Shown in pieces: positions 1 through 11,952 of a stretch of 64,000 bases of DNA (its first letter is position 1; each line of letters starts with the position of its first letter). The notes under the pieces were generated by a model, which was given only the letters and a program-made list of their open reading frames with translations, had not been told where the DNA came from and did no database searches. The position numbers and the translations under genes were made by a program. Source of the stretch: Rhodanobacter glycinis (GTDB lineage: Bacteria; Pseudomonadota; Gammaproteobacteria; Xanthomonadales; Rhodanobacteraceae); NCBI RefSeq assembly GCF_006438785.1, contig NZ_RCZB01000001.1, positions 62,001 to 126,000 on the forward strand. The letters run 5' to 3'.

Positions 1-1197
<1,197 letters not shown>

Positions 1198-1367
1198 TGC
1201 GCCGAGATATGGGGGGGAATCTTTACTATACCAAGGAGTTTCGATAGTTCATTGAAACAAGCCGCTGAATCGGCGGCCGAGCGGTTTCCCATGTCGCGGC
1301 GGCTATGGCTAAATGTGGTTTTGCCGGCCGCACGGCGGCTGTCAGATGGGTTCGATGGGAGACGGTC

Positions 1368-1891
1368 ATGCGTAAATGGATCGGGGCTGCGGCGGGTGTG
1401 CTGTTGGCAATGGGTGCGACGGCTCAGGCCATGGCCGCACGGCCGGGCGAGCAGCAGGTGCGTCAGTTGTTCGAGGTGATGCACATGAGCCAGATGTTCG
1501 GCCAGATGAACACGCAGATGGCCGGCGTGATGGGGCAGGCGGTACCGTGCGTACCGGCCTCCTACTGGCAGGGCTTCATCGACGCCAGCGGTAGCCAGGA
1601 GCTGCTGGGTCGCATGGTACCGATCTACCAGGCCCATTTCAGCGCCGATGATGTGGCTGGTCTGCTGAAGTTCTACCAGTCGCCGCTGGGCCAGAAGGTG
1701 ATCACGCAGATGCCCTGACCATGGCCGAGGGCATGAAGGTCGGTCAGCAGTGGGGGCGCGAACGGGGGCAGGCGATGATCAGGCAACTGCAGCGGAAGGG
1801 TACACTGGACGCCCAGGGCCGCTGTCCGGCCAGCCCAGCCGCGATCGCTCCGTCGCCAGCATCCAAGCCCGCGCCAAAACCCGCCCATTGA
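1368..1891 (+). pseudogene. DUF2059 domain protein, interrupted by a frameshift
   Basis: A secreted or periplasmic DUF2059-type protein of unknown function. The ATG at 1368 opens a signal peptide (residues 1 to about 25, ending near AQAMAA). The DUF2059 core ends in the typical LLKFYQSPLGQKVITQMP. The frame then hits TGA at 1716-1718, but the expected continuation (MAEGMKVGQQWGRERGQAMI, then a Pro/Ala-rich tail) is present in another frame from 1721 to the TGA at 1889-1891. One missing base near 1714-1717 would explain it (PV-TMAEG expected). No slippery heptamer is visible, so this is a real frameshift mutation or a sequencing error. The first 116 residues would still be made. Confidence 0.75.
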
Positions 1892-1951
1892 GGCTGCAAG
1901 CCCCGGTTGGTGGTCATTTAGCCAGTCTGCGGAGTTTGCTGTGGTCAGTAT

Positions 1952-1981
1952 TTGACCAGTGCGCAGACAGGTCGTTATAAT
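1952..1981 (+). promoter_or_regulatory. Sigma-70 promoter of rplU-rpmA
   Basis: TTGACC (1952-1957) and TATAAT (1976-1981) are separated by 18 bp, about 70 bp before the rplU start. This is the best consensus promoter in the window and fits a highly expressed ribosomal-protein operon. Confidence 0.8.
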
Positions 1982-2050
1982 CCGCGGTTCGCCAGACCTG
2001 AGTTTGGGTCATGGCGATACCCAAGAGAATAACGACAGAAGGGCATTCCC

Positions 2051-2365
2051 ATGAGTTACGCAGTCATCAAGACCGGTGGCAAGCAGTACCGTGTCATGCA
2101 GGGCGACGTCCTGCGTGTGGAACTGTTGACCGCCGAAGAGGGCGCCACCATCAGCTTCGATCAGGTGTTGCTGGTCGGCACCGGCGAGTCGATCACTGTC
2201 GGTGCGCCGATCGTGGAAGGCGCCACCGTCAGCGCCACTGTTCGCAAGCACGGCCGTGCCGACAAGATCCGCATCATCAAATTCCGCCGCCGCAAGCATT
2301 ACAAGCGTCAGCAGGGTCACCGTCAGCATTTCACCGAAATCGAGATCACGGGCATCAACGCCTGA
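2051..2365 (+). CDS. rplU: 50S ribosomal protein L21
   Basis: Structural protein of the large ribosomal subunit. 104 aa, the normal length for bacterial L21. It starts [15 protein letters not shown], the diagnostic L21 N-terminus, and has the basic [16 protein letters not shown] region that contacts 23S rRNA. It is followed 18 bp later by rpmA and then obgE, the conserved bacterial order. The promoter at 1952-1981 should drive the pair. Confidence 0.98.
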   Translation: MSYAVIKTGGKQYRVMQGDVLRVELLTAEEGATISFDQVLLVGTGESITVGAPIVEGATVSATVRKHGRADKIRIIKFRRRKHYKRQQGHRQHFTEIEITGINA

Positions 2366-2383
2366 GCACTGGAGCATTGAGTC

Positions 2384-2641
2384 ATGGCACATAAAAAAGG
2401 CGTAGGTTCCAGCCGCAACGGTCGCGATTCGAACCCGAAATACCTGGGCGTGAAGATCTATGGTGGCCAGGCCATCGAGGCCGGCAACATTATCGTGCGT
2501 CAGCGCGGCACCCAGTTCCACCCAGGTACCGGCGTCGGTCTGGGTCGCGACCACACGCTGTTCGCGCTGGTCGATGGCAAGGTCGAGTTCAAGATCCGCG
2601 GCGACAAGAACCGCCGTTTCGTCGACGTCGTTCCGGCGTAA
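2384..2641 (+). CDS. rpmA: 50S ribosomal protein L27
   Basis: Large-subunit protein near the peptidyl-transferase centre. 85 aa. It starts [19 protein letters not shown], the unprocessed gammaproteobacterial-type N-terminus without the cleavable extension found in Firmicutes. The conserved [11 protein letters not shown] stretch follows. It is co-transcribed with rplU and ends 25 bp before a strong intrinsic terminator. Confidence 0.98.
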   Translation: MAHKKGVGSSRNGRDSNPKYLGVKIYGGQAIEAGNIIVRQRGTQFHPGTGVGLGRDHTLFALVDGKVEFKIRGDKNRRFVDVVPA

Positions 2642-2666
2642 GCCTTCATCGACGCGATAACGAAGG

Positions 2667-2691
2667 CCCCGCTTCGGCGGGGTTTTTGTTT
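2667..2691 (+). terminator. Rho-independent terminator of rplU-rpmA
   Basis: CCCCGC (2667-2672), loop TTCG, GCGGGG (2677-2682), then TTTTTGTTTT. A textbook terminator separating the ribosomal genes from obgE. Confidence 0.9.
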
Positions 2692-2744
2692 TCAGGACGG
2701 GAGTCTCTGGAGCAGGGGATCGGGAATGCTGGAAGCGGGGCTGA

Positions 2745-3899
<1,155 letters not shown>

Positions 3900-4056
3900 G
3901 CCGCCAGCGGTGTGGTCGGGCGTTGCGATACCGAGCGGCCTGACTCAGATCAAGAGTGCGCTGGCCTGCGCCTGCTAAAAAGACCGTGCGGCTTGCCGCT
4001 GCGAAAGAACAACCTGCATCGGAAGGGCGCCGGCGAAGGGCTGCTTGCATTTATTT

Positions 4057-4076
4057 GATGAGAATGCATATCATTC
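4057..4076 (+). promoter_or_regulatory. Putative Fur box
   Basis: GATGAGAATGCATATCATTC lies 28 bp before the cupredoxin start. It contains GAGAAT and an ATATCATTC arm resembling the 19-bp Fur consensus of NATWAT repeats. The iron-permease gene downstream makes Fur control likely. Confidence 0.6.
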
Positions 4077-4103
4077 GTCAATATCTTTGATACGGAATAT
4101 TCC

Positions 4104-4427
4104 ATGAAACGCCTGCTGCCCATGGTGCTCGCTCTGCTGCCGCTGTTTGTCAGCGCCGCCGAGGCGCCCAGCTACACGCTGGTACTCAAGGATCACCGCT
4201 ATCAACCCAGTGTCCTGCACATTCCGGCGCAGACCCGAATCAGGCTGGAAGTGATCAATCAGGATCCCTCCCCGGAGGAGTTCGAAAGCAACGATTTTCC
4301 CGCCGAGAAGATCGTGATGCCGAACAGTCGCATGAGCCTGTTCATTGGCCCGTTCAAGCCAGGTCGCTACGGCTTCTATGGCGATTTTCATCAGCCCACC
4401 GCGCAGGGCAGCTTGATCGTGGAGTAG
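4104..4427 (+). CDS. Periplasmic cupredoxin-domain protein of an FTR1 iron-uptake operon
   Basis: 107 aa with a signal peptide (residues 1-19, cut after VSAA) and a single cupredoxin-like domain: YTLVLKDHRYQPSVLHIPA, then EVINQDPSPEEFES and a C-terminal GRYGFYGDFH strand. It resembles the cupredoxin partners of bacterial Ftr/Efe iron importers, thought to bind copper or oxidise and hand over ferrous iron. It is 4 bp from the FTR1 permease gene, so translation is coupled, and it has a Fur-like box upstream. No DyP peroxidase (EfeB) or ferredoxin gene follows, so the system is minimal here. Confidence 0.8.
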   Translation: MKRLLPMVLALLPLFVSAAEAPSYTLVLKDHRYQPSVLHIPAQTRIRLEVINQDPSPEEFESNDFPAEKIVMPNSRMSLFIGPFKPGRYGFYGDFHQPTAQGSLIVE

Positions 4428-4431
4428 GCAT

Positions 4432-5280
4432 ATGTGGGCCGTGGCGTTACTGGTGTTTCGGGAAGTGCTGGAAGCGGCGTTGATCGTCAGCGTGGTGGCA
4501 GCTGCCACTCGCGGGGTGGCGAAGCGTGGCTTGTATATCGGCAGCGGCATCGCACTCGGGGCAACTGGCGCCATGCTGGTGGCCTGGTCGGCCGGGTTGC
4601 TGGCTGCGGCCTTCAGCGGGATCGGTCAGGAGTTGTTCAACGCCGGCATTTTGCTGGCGGCAGTGCTGATGATCGGCTGGCACGTGCTGTGGATGTCCAG
4701 CCATGGACGTGAGCTGGGGCGACAGATGCAGGCGATGGGCAGCGCGGTATCGAGCGGTGCCAGTTCGCTGTGGCTGTTGCTGGCCGTGGTGGCGCTCGCG
4801 GTGCTGCGCGAGGGGTCGGAGATCGTGCTGTTCCTGTACGGCATGCGCGCAGGCGGCGCTGAGCATTTGTGGTCCGGACTATCGATCGGGGTGGTGGCCG
4901 GTGCGGCGCTCGGTTTTGCGCTTTACGCAGGTTTGCTGCGTATTCCGATGCGGCACTTCTTTCGTGTCACCAACGCCATGCTGGTATTGCTGGCCGCGGG
5001 GCTGGCCTCGACTGCCGCGCGCTATCTGATCCAGGCCGATCTGCTGCCGGCCCTGAGCCAGCCGCTGTGGGACAGTGCGTGGCTGCTCGGCAACGGTTCG
5101 TTGCCGGGGCAAACCGCACACATCCTGATCGGCTACGACGCGCAACCTGCCGGCATGCAGTTGGTATTCTATGTATTCACGCTGGCGGCGCTGTGGGTCG
5201 GGGCGAAGCTGATCCATGGCGATGCTCCTCCGGCGCGAGTCAGCCCATCGGCGGCTGCCCACGCGGATCCGGCACATTGA
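4432..5280 (+). CDS. FTR1 family high-affinity iron permease
   Basis: Inner-membrane iron permease, 282 aa, about seven hydrophobic segments. The two diagnostic REXXE iron-binding motifs are intact: REVLE at residues 10-14 in TM1 and REGSE at 126-130 in TM4. The C-terminus is a short hydrophilic Ala/Pro-rich tail. It follows the cupredoxin gene by 4 bp and shares its Fur-like box. It probably imports ferric or ferrous iron together with the periplasmic cupredoxin. The next gene is convergent. Confidence 0.92.
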   Translation: MWAVALLVFREVLEAALIVSVVAAATRGVAKRGLYIGSGIALGATGAMLVAWSAGLLAAAFSGIGQELFNAGILLAAVLMIGWHVLWMSSHGRELGRQMQAMGSAVSSGASSLWLLLAVVALAVLREGSEIVLFLYGMRAGGAEHLWSGLSIGVVAGAALGFALYAGLLRIPMRHFFRVTNAMLVLLAAGLASTAARYLIQADLLPALSQPLWDSAWLLGNGSLPGQTAHILIGYDAQPAGMQLVFYVFTLAALWVGAKLIHGDAPPARVSPSAAAHADPAH

Positions 5281-5338
5281 CCGAAGCCTCCGGGCGGCGC
5301 GATGCGGGTGATGAACAAACCGCGCGCCCACATCGACG

Positions 5339-6946
5339 CTACATGCGAAATACGCCATAACGCTGCGGTTCGATCGGGGCGTTCATCGATGCGGAGATCG
5401 CCAGCCCCAGCACGCGGCGCGTGTCGACCGGATCGATGATGCCGTCGTCCCACAGTCGCGCGCTGGCGTAATAGGGGTGGCCCTGGCGCTCGTACTGGTC
5501 GCGGATCGGCGCCTTGAACGACTCTTCCTCGCCGGCCGACCACTCGCCGCCGCGCGCCTCGATGCCTTCGCGCTTGACCGTGGCCAGCACCGCCGCGGCC
5601 TGCTCACCGCCCATCACGGAAATGCGTGCGTTCGGCCACATCCACAGAAAGCGGGCGCCGTAGGCGCGGCCGCACATGGCGTAGTTGCCAGCACCGAAAC
5701 TGCCGCCGATCACCACAGTGAACTTCGGCACGTGCGAGCAGGCCACCGCGGTGACCATCTTGGCACCATCCTTGGCGATGCCGGCCTGCTCATATTTCTT
5801 GCCGACCATGAAGCCGGTGATGTTCTGCAGGAACACCAGCGGCACGTTGCGCTGGTTGCACAGTTCGATGAAGTGCGCGCCTTTGAGCGCACTCTCGGCG
5901 AACAGGATGCCGTTGTTGGCGACGATGCCGACCGGATAGCCGTGGATATGTGCGAAGCCGCAAACCAGCGTCTTGCCGTAGCGTGCCTTGAACTCGTGGA
6001 ACTCGGAGCCGTCGACGATCCGGGCGATCACCTCGCGGATGTCGAACGGGCGGCGGGTGTCCTGCGGAATCACGCCATACAGCTCATCGGCGGGATATTT
6101 CGGCTCGACCGGCGTGCGCAGCGCCAGCGGCATGTCCTTGCTGCGGTTGAGGTGGGCAACTATGTCGCGGGCGATCGAAAGCGCGTGGGCATCGTTCTCG
6201 GCATAGTGGTCGGCCACGCCGGAGATGGACGTATGGACGTCCGCACCACCGAGTGTCTCGGCATCCACCACTTCACCGGTGGCGGCCTTCACCAATGGTG
6301 GGCCGCCCAGGAAGATGGTGCCCTGTTCGCGCACGATGATGGTCTCGTCGCTCATCGCGGGCACGTAGGCGCCGCCGGCGGTGCACGAGCCCATCACCAC
6401 CGCGATCTGCGGAATATTCAGTGACGACATGCGTGCCTGGTTGTAAAAGATCCGGCCGAAGTGCTCCTTGTCCGGAAATACCTCGTCCTGCAGCGGCAGG
6501 AAGGCACCGCCGGAGTCGACCAGATAGACGCAGGGCAGGCGATTCTCCAGGGCCACTTCCTGCGCGCGCAGGTGTTTCTTCACGGTCATCGGGAAGTAGG
6601 TGCCGCCCTTGACGGTGGCGTCGTTGGCGACCACCACCACCTCGATGTCGTTGATCCGGCCGATGCCGGTGATCAGGCCGGCTGCCGGTGCAGCATCGTC
6701 GTACATGCCATGCGCGGCCAGTGGCGACAGTTCGAGGAACGGTGAGCCGGGATCGAGCAGCGCGCGAATGCGCTCGCGCGGCAGCAACTTGCCGCGCGCC
6801 ACATGCTTGTCACGAGCCTTGGCGCCGCCACCTTCGGCGCTGCGCATCAGTTCGCGCTGCAGATCGTCGACCACCGCGCGCAACTGCACGCTGCTGGCCT
6901 GGAACTCGGGCGAACGAGGATCGATCTGCGATGCAATGACGCTCAT
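5339..6946 (-). CDS. mccB: Acyl-CoA carboxylase carboxyltransferase (methylcrotonoyl-CoA carboxylase beta type)
   Basis: 535 aa carboxyltransferase subunit that moves CO2 from carboxybiotin to a branched acyl-CoA, most likely 3-methylcrotonyl-CoA in leucine degradation. Seen: the N-terminal crotonase-like half with [20 protein letters not shown], the oxyanion region [19 protein letters not shown], and the C-terminal half with [38 protein letters not shown] and [15 protein letters not shown], typical of MccB rather than PccB. The biotin-carrying alpha subunit is not adjacent, which is unusual. Isovaleryl-CoA dehydrogenase and leucine dehydrogenase of the same pathway lie 18-22 kb away. Confidence 0.92.
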   Translation of the reverse strand: MSVIASQIDPRSPEFQASSVQLRAVVDDLQRELMRSAEGGGAKARDKHVARGKLLPRERIRALLDPGSPFLELSPLAAHGMYDDAAPAAGLITGIGRINDIEVVVVANDATVKGGTYFPMTVKKHLRAQEVALENRLPCVYLVDSGGAFLPLQDEVFPDKEHFGRIFYNQARMSSLNIPQIAVVMGSCTAGGAYVPAMSDETIIVREQGTIFLGGPPLVKAATGEVVDAETLGGADVHTSISGVADHYAENDAHALSIARDIVAHLNRSKDMPLALRTPVEPKYPADELYGVIPQDTRRPFDIREVIARIVDGSEFHEFKARYGKTLVCGFAHIHGYPVGIVANNGILFAESALKGAHFIELCNQRNVPLVFLQNITGFMVGKKYEQAGIAKDGAKMVTAVACSHVPKFTVVIGGSFGAGNYAMCGRAYGARFLWMWPNARISVMGGEQAAAVLATVKREGIEARGGEWSAGEEESFKAPIRDQYERQGHPYYASARLWDDGIIDPVDTRRVLGLAISASMNAPIEPQRYGVFRM

Positions 6947-7054
6947 GGATTCGGACTCACGGGTGTTGGGCCGTCATCACGGCCAATCCGGAGATGATAG
7001 CGGGCGTCGGTCAGCGGCGAAAATCATTCCAGGTTGCGCGGCGTGGCACAGACG

Positions 7055-7083
7055 AAAAAAAACGGCCGCACAAGGCGGCCGTT
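7055..7083 (-). terminator. Rho-independent terminator after the Ala-rich lipoprotein gene
   Basis: A perfect 9-bp stem (AACGGCCGC 7061-7069 with GCGGCCGTT 7075-7083) is followed on the minus strand by a run of T (complement of 7055-7062). It lies 22 bp past the stop codon of the lipoprotein gene. Confidence 0.9.
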
Positions 7084-7104
7084 TTTCTGGAAACCAGCGA
7101 GGGA

Positions 7105-7530
7105 TCAATGACCCTTCGCGGCGTCCTTTGCCTTGTCGGCAGCGTCTTTCGCGTTGCTGGCGGCATCTTTCGCAGCGTCAGCAGCCTTGCCGGCAGCATC
7201 AGCAGCGTTGGAGGCGGCGTCCTTGGACATGGACATCGCATCCTTGGACGTGCTCGATGCGGCCGGAGCCATCGAGGAAGCCGCGGTTGCAGCCTGCTGG
7301 GCCTGGTCGGAAGCCTGGCCTGCCGCATCGGCAGCCGTCTTCGCCTGGTCAGCCGCCTGCTCGGTTGCCGTGGTCGGAGCCTGTGCCGCAGCCTGCTGCG
7401 CCGTATCGGCAGCTTGCTGGGCGGTATCAGCCGACTTCTGGGCGTCCTGCGCGGAATCCTGCGCGCCGTTGCTGCATGCCGCCAACAGCGCGACAAGCGC
7501 GGCGGCGAGTAGGGTACGCGTAAACTTCAT
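7105..7530 (-). CDS. Small Ala/Lys/Asp-rich lipoprotein with heptad-like repeats
   Basis: 141 aa. N-terminus MKFTRTLLAAALVALLAAC with lipobox LLAAC (Cys19), so an envelope lipoprotein is expected. The mature part is almost entirely Ala, Asp, Lys, Ser and Gln in 7- to 11-residue repeats (AADAAGKAADAAKDAASNAK and similar), predicting one long amphipathic helix or coiled coil. This resembles Lpp-like or LEA-like low-complexity helices, but the composition makes family assignment unsafe. A good Shine-Dalgarno (AAAGGAGA) precedes the ATG and the gene has its own terminator, so it is a monocistronic gene of unknown function. Confidence 0.85.
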   Translation of the reverse strand: MKFTRTLLAAALVALLAACSNGAQDSAQDAQKSADTAQQAADTAQQAAAQAPTTATEQAADQAKTAADAAGQASDQAQQAATAASSMAPAASSTSKDAMSMSKDAASNAADAAGKAADAAKDAASNAKDAADKAKDAAKGH

Positions 7531-7691
7531 GGTGGATCTCCTTTGCCGTGGAATGCCGTTTGGCCGTGTATTAATAACGCTTTCGTGGAAATTGCGCCAG
7601 ATCTTTGTGCTGGCGCTGCATGACTTGTAGAAAATGATTTAACCAGCCGTCATGTGAAAGCCATGAAATGATGATGCTCGCGGATGGAGGG

Positions 7692-8876
7692 TCAGTCGAT
7701 GCGCTCCACCGCGATAGCTGTCGCCTCACCGCCGCCGATGCAAAGGGCGGCAATGCCGCGTTTGAGGCCTCGTGTCTTCAAGGCATTGAGCAAGGTCACC
7801 ACGAGGCGGGCGCCGCTGGCACCAATCGGATGCCCCAGCGCGCAGGCGCCGCCGTTGACGTTGAGTTTGTCGTGGGGAATGCCTAGTTCTTTCATCGGCG
7901 TCATCGCGACCACCGCGAATGCCTCATTGATCTCGAACAGGTCGACCTCGTCGACTTTCCAGCCTGCCTTGTCCAGCACTTTCTGGATCGCACCGACCGG
8001 CGCGGTGGTGAACCACTCCGGCTCCTGCGAATGGGTGGCATGCGCCACGATGCGCGCCAGCGGTTTCAGTCCGCGCTTGTTCGCGTCATCGGCCGATAGC
8101 AGCACCAGCGCGGCGGCACCGTCGGAGATGCTGGACGAACTTGCCGCAGTGATGGTGCCGTTCTCCTTGCGGAAGGCCGGGCGCAGGGTCGGGATCTTGG
8201 CGATGTCGGAGCGACCGGGCTGCTCGTCGGTATCGACCTGCACGTCGCCCTTGCGGCCGCTTACGGTGACCGGAACGATCTCGCCGGCGAATGCGCCATT
8301 TTGCTGCGCCGCCTGAGCGCGCTTGACCGACTCGATCGCGAACGCATCCTGCTCCTCGCGAGTGAAGTGGTACTTGTCGGCACACATTTCGCCGAACACG
8401 CCCATCGACTTGCCGTCATACGGATTGGTCAGGCCGTCCCAGGCCATGTGATCGATCAGGGTGCCGTCGCCATAGCGGATACCCGTGCGTGCGTTGACCA
8501 TGTGCGGCGCGTTGGTCATCGATTCCATGCCGCCAGCGACCACGACGGTTGCCGAGCCGGCCTTGATCAGGTCGTGACCCAGCATGATTGCCTTCATGCC
8601 CGAACCGCAGACCTTGTTGATCGTGGTGCAGCCGGTGCTGGCCGGAAGGTCGGCCCCCAGCGAGGCCTGGCGTGCCGGCGCCTGACCGAGGTTGGCCGGA
8701 AGCACACAGCCCATGATCACCTCGCTGACGTCAGCGGGGGCAACGCCGGATTGCTCCAGTGCCGCGCGGATGGCGGTGGCGCCGAGCTTAGGGGTGGGAA
8801 CGCCGGTGAACTGGCCGAGGAAGGAGCCGATGGCCGTGCGCTTGGCCCCGACAATGACTACGCTGACATCCGACAT
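7692..8876 (-). CDS. Acetyl-CoA C-acetyltransferase (thiolase)
   Basis: 394 aa, the full length of a biosynthetic or degradative thiolase II. It condenses two acetyl-CoA or cleaves acetoacetyl-CoA. Seen: the nucleophilic Cys in INKVCGSGMKAI, the GGMESMTNAPH loop, NEAFA, the VNGGACALGHPIGASGARL histidine motif, and the C-terminal Cys in CIGGGEA. It is one of the enzymes that would complete leucine and ketone-body breakdown beside the carboxylase gene at 5339-6946, but the two are separated by a terminated lipoprotein gene, so not a simple operon. Confidence 0.95.
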   Translation of the reverse strand: MSDVSVVIVGAKRTAIGSFLGQFTGVPTPKLGATAIRAALEQSGVAPADVSEVIMGCVLPANLGQAPARQASLGADLPASTGCTTINKVCGSGMKAIMLGHDLIKAGSATVVVAGGMESMTNAPHMVNARTGIRYGDGTLIDHMAWDGLTNPYDGKSMGVFGEMCADKYHFTREEQDAFAIESVKRAQAAQQNGAFAGEIVPVTVSGRKGDVQVDTDEQPGRSDIAKIPTLRPAFRKENGTITAASSSSISDGAAALVLLSADDANKRGLKPLARIVAHATHSQEPEWFTTAPVGAIQKVLDKAGWKVDEVDLFEINEAFAVVAMTPMKELGIPHDKLNVNGGACALGHPIGASGARLVVTLLNALKTRGLKRGIAALCIGGGEATAIAVERID

Positions 8877-9101
8877 AGATAACTCCGCTTGAAGACTGAG
8901 GGGGCATGAACGCCTGACCGCTAACCGACGGATTATCGCAGTCCGTCGCGGGCGTCGGCAAACGGCGACTATTTCGTGCAGGGCTGCGACCTGCGCCCTG
9001 TTTCATTGGATTTTCGTTGTGCCAAGATGAGCGGCAGGGGTGTATCGCCGCGGGTTCAGTACTTCGGCGATGCAGGAATTGAATGCATGGCGGGGTGCGT
9101 G

Positions 9102-11933
9102 ATGAAAGCGTTCGACTCGGCGTTGCGGCATCGTGACATAGCGTGGCTGGTGGCGATGGCGCTGGGGCTCAGTGCTTGCGGCGGTGGCGGCGGCAGCGTC
9201 AGGCCGACGACCCCGCCGGCGGCACCGGCATCGCCCCCACCAACCACGTCGACCCAGCCACCGCTGAATGCCCAGCTTGCGATCACGAATGCTGATGGAG
9301 CACACGGTCTGGGCTATACCGGCTCCGGGGTGACGATCGGTGTGGTCGACAGCGGCATCATGCGCAATAACCCCGCCCTGGCCGGGCGCGTCACGCAGGA
9401 ATTGATCTACGTCGATCCGGCCAGCAACAACACGGCTATCGACGATGTCGTTGGCCACGGCACCTGGGTATCCGAGATTGCCGCAGGTACGCCGTTTGCG
9501 CAGTTTCCCGGTGGTATCGCACCGGGAGCATCGCTGGTTTCCGCGCGCATCATCAACGACGTCGCGCCGAAAGACGACGGCTCAGGCAATGGCAATCCGG
9601 TGACCGCCGCGGATGCCGACTTCTTCGCGCAAACGCTCAATCCGGCCTTGATCAATGCCGGCGTGCAGGTGATGAACAACTCCTGGGGCGGCATCTACTG
9701 GGACACCACCAACGCCTTGATCAATCAGGCCTTCGCCCAGGCTTACGAGCCATTCGTGGTGCAGCATGGCGGTCTGGTGGTGTTTGCCGCCGGCAACGAC
9801 TCCAGGAGCGACCCCAGCGACATCGCCGCGTTGCCCAGCGTGGCGCCTCAACTGGGAGTGGGCTGGCTGGTTGCGGTGGCCGTCGACAGCAATCATCCGA
9901 CCCAGCTCGCCAGCTACTCGAATGCCTGCGGCAAGGCGATGAATTACTGCCTCGCGGCGCCGGGCGATGTGGTTGTCCTCGACAAGAACGCCACCACGAC
10001 CGGTAGCCAGACTTACTGGGTCGTCAGCGGCACCTCGTTCGCGGCGCCGGAGGTATCCGGTGCTGCCGCACTGGTGTGGCAGGCCTATCCGTATTTCAGC
10101 AATGACCTGGTGCGGCAAACACTGCTCGGCACCGCGCGTGACCTTGGCGCGCCCGGCCCCGACACCACGTTCGGCTACGGCATGCTGGACGCGTTCAAGG
10201 CGGTCAACGGGCCAGCCAGGTTCGACTGGGGCGATGTCACGGTGAACTTCAGTGGCACCTCGAGCTGGAACAACGCGATCTCCGGTGCTGGCGGCCTGAT
10301 CAAACAGGGGTCGGGCAGGCTTAACCTCAACGTCAGCGACAACTATAGCGGCCTCACCCAGGTGCAGGGCGGCACGCTTGCCGTGTTCACGTTGAGCAGC
10401 CCTGTCGATATTGGCGCACAGGGCACACTGATGTCCGCCGATACGCCGCAGAATCCCGTTGGCTTCACGGTTTATAACAACGTGACCAACGCCGGCGTGC
10501 TGACGGTTAGCCAGGGCAACGTCAATGTAACCGGCAACTACGTGCAGCAAGGTAACGGGCGAATGGCGGTATCGCTGGGGGCGCAGTTGTCCGTGAACGG
10601 CACGGCCACCTTGTCCGGCGGCGACCTCTATGTGTACGGCGCCAATTCCAACTACACCCTCAATTCGCACACGACGGTGTTGACGGCCAGTGGCGGTCTC
10701 ACGGGTACCTTTTCAGCCTTGGACACGGCGCCCAGTGTGACGTTGACCGCGACGCTGAACTACGACGCCAGCAGCGCCTGGCTCAACGTGCAGCAGGTGA
10801 ACCTGAGCCAGATCCAGGGCCTGCCATACACCGTCGCCAGTTTCGGCGCCGCGCAGCGCACGCAGAGCGCGTTCGAGCAGATCAACAGCCAGTTGCAGGG
10901 CGTCGCCAGCGGCGCACCAGCCAGCGCGGGCTTTATCGCCGGAGCGGCGAGCCTGCAACACGCCGTTTCCACCGAGGTCATGCAGCATTCGCTGGAGAGC
11001 CTAACCGGCCAGCTGCATGCTGCCAGCGCGGCGATGACATTCGAGGCGATCGATGCGGGCACGCGCGCGTTGTCCGACCGTTTCGACAGCCTGCTTGATG
11101 CACCGAAGGCTGGCGGCTGGACGCAGAATCTCGGTTATCACGGCGGCATGTCGCGCAGCGGGTACGACAACGTCGGCTACGACCTCAGCGGCTGGCTGGT
11201 CGGGCAGGACTATCGCATCGGCGGCAACGGCATCGTCGGTTATGCGCTGAGTCAGAGTCAGGGGTTGGGGCGACTGGTCGAGAGTGCGGATCAGGGGCAC
11301 AGCCATGCGCTGGAAGGGATGCTGTACGGCGGTGTGATCCGGGGTTCGTGGTACACGATGGGCCGTTTCGGCCTCGGCAGCTATCGCGAAACCATGCGTC
11401 GTCAACTGGAACTCGGCGATCAGTTCGCCGGTGTGGCCAGCGATGGCAATGGTCGTTACGGCGTGGCCTATGGCGAAAGCGGTTATCGCCTCGCGTTGGG
11501 GCGCACGCAGATCACCCCGTACATGAATCTGCAATACGCGCAGATCCAGCGCGATGGTTTCAACGAGCTTGGTGCCTATGGCTTCGGCCTGAAATCGGGT
11601 GCGCAGATCACGGCGCGCTGGCAGGCCGGCGCGGGTCTGCGCGCCACGCGCGACTGGAGCCTGGTTGGTGGGGGCAGCCTCAGCTTGCAGGCACACATGT
11701 TGTGGCAGCAGTCGTTCGGCGTGCGCGGCGAGGCGTTCGATGCCAGCTTCAGCGGGATCAACCAGTTCGCGCCGGTCGGCGGCATTGGCGTGTCGCGCTA
11801 TGGCGGCGTGTTCGGCACCACGCTGGATTGGCGCATGACGCCACGTGCCAGCCTGCAGCTTGGCTACGACCAGTATCTCGGCCAGCGCCAGCAGGCGAAG
11901 ATGGCCACGGCGAGTTTTCGTCTGGACTTCTGA
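9102..11933 (+). CDS. Subtilase-family autotransporter serine protease (lipoprotein)
   Basis: 943 aa from the ATG at 9102. Upstream in-frame ATGs give no signal peptide, while this one gives a signal ending in a lipobox (LGLSAC) followed by GGGGGS. Order: S8 protease domain with triad Asp83 (VVDSGI), His119 (GHGTWVSEIAAG) and Ser312 (SGTSFAAPEVSGAAAL); passenger repeats such as GLTQVQGGTLAVF (PATR type) from about 375 to 560; C-terminal autotransporter beta-barrel ending ASFRLDF with terminal Phe. A lipidated, surface-anchored subtilase autotransporter has a known precedent in Bordetella SphB1, which matures other surface proteins. The substrate here is unknown. Confidence 0.93.
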   Translation: MKAFDSALRHRDIAWLVAMALGLSACGGGGGSVRPTTPPAAPASPPPTTSTQPPLNAQLAITNADGAHGLGYTGSGVTIGVVDSGIMRNNPALAGRVTQELIYVDPASNNTAIDDVVGHGTWVSEIAAGTPFAQFPGGIAPGASLVSARIINDVAPKDDGSGNGNPVTAADADFFAQTLNPALINAGVQVMNNSWGGIYWDTTNALINQAFAQAYEPFVVQHGGLVVFAAGNDSRSDPSDIAALPSVAPQLGVGWLVAVAVDSNHPTQLASYSNACGKAMNYCLAAPGDVVVLDKNATTTGSQTYWVVSGTSFAAPEVSGAAALVWQAYPYFSNDLVRQTLLGTARDLGAPGPDTTFGYGMLDAFKAVNGPARFDWGDVTVNFSGTSSWNNAISGAGGLIKQGSGRLNLNVSDNYSGLTQVQGGTLAVFTLSSPVDIGAQGTLMSADTPQNPVGFTVYNNVTNAGVLTVSQGNVNVTGNYVQQGNGRMAVSLGAQLSVNGTATLSGGDLYVYGANSNYTLNSHTTVLTASGGLTGTFSALDTAPSVTLTATLNYDASSAWLNVQQVNLSQIQGLPYTVASFGAAQRTQSAFEQINSQLQGVASGAPASAGFIAGAASLQHAVSTEVMQHSLESLTGQLHAASAAMTFEAIDAGTRALSDRFDSLLDAPKAGGWTQNLGYHGGMSRSGYDNVGYDLSGWLVGQDYRIGGNGIVGYALSQSQGLGRLVESADQGHSHALEGMLYGGVIRGSWYTMGRFGLGSYRETMRRQLELGDQFAGVASDGNGRYGVAYGESGYRLALGRTQITPYMNLQYAQIQRDGFNELGAYGFGLKSGAQITARWQAGAGLRATRDWSLVGGGSLSLQAHMLWQQSFGVRGEAFDASFSGINQFAPVGGIGVSRYGGVFGTTLDWRMTPRASLQLGYDQYLGQRQQAKMATASFRLDF

Positions 11934-11952
11934 ATGCCGTTGACCTGCGGCG

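Noticed and set aside
1711..1721. Programmed ribosomal frameshift in the DUF2059 gene
   Set aside because: No slippery heptamer or downstream pseudoknot is visible; a simple indel is more likely.
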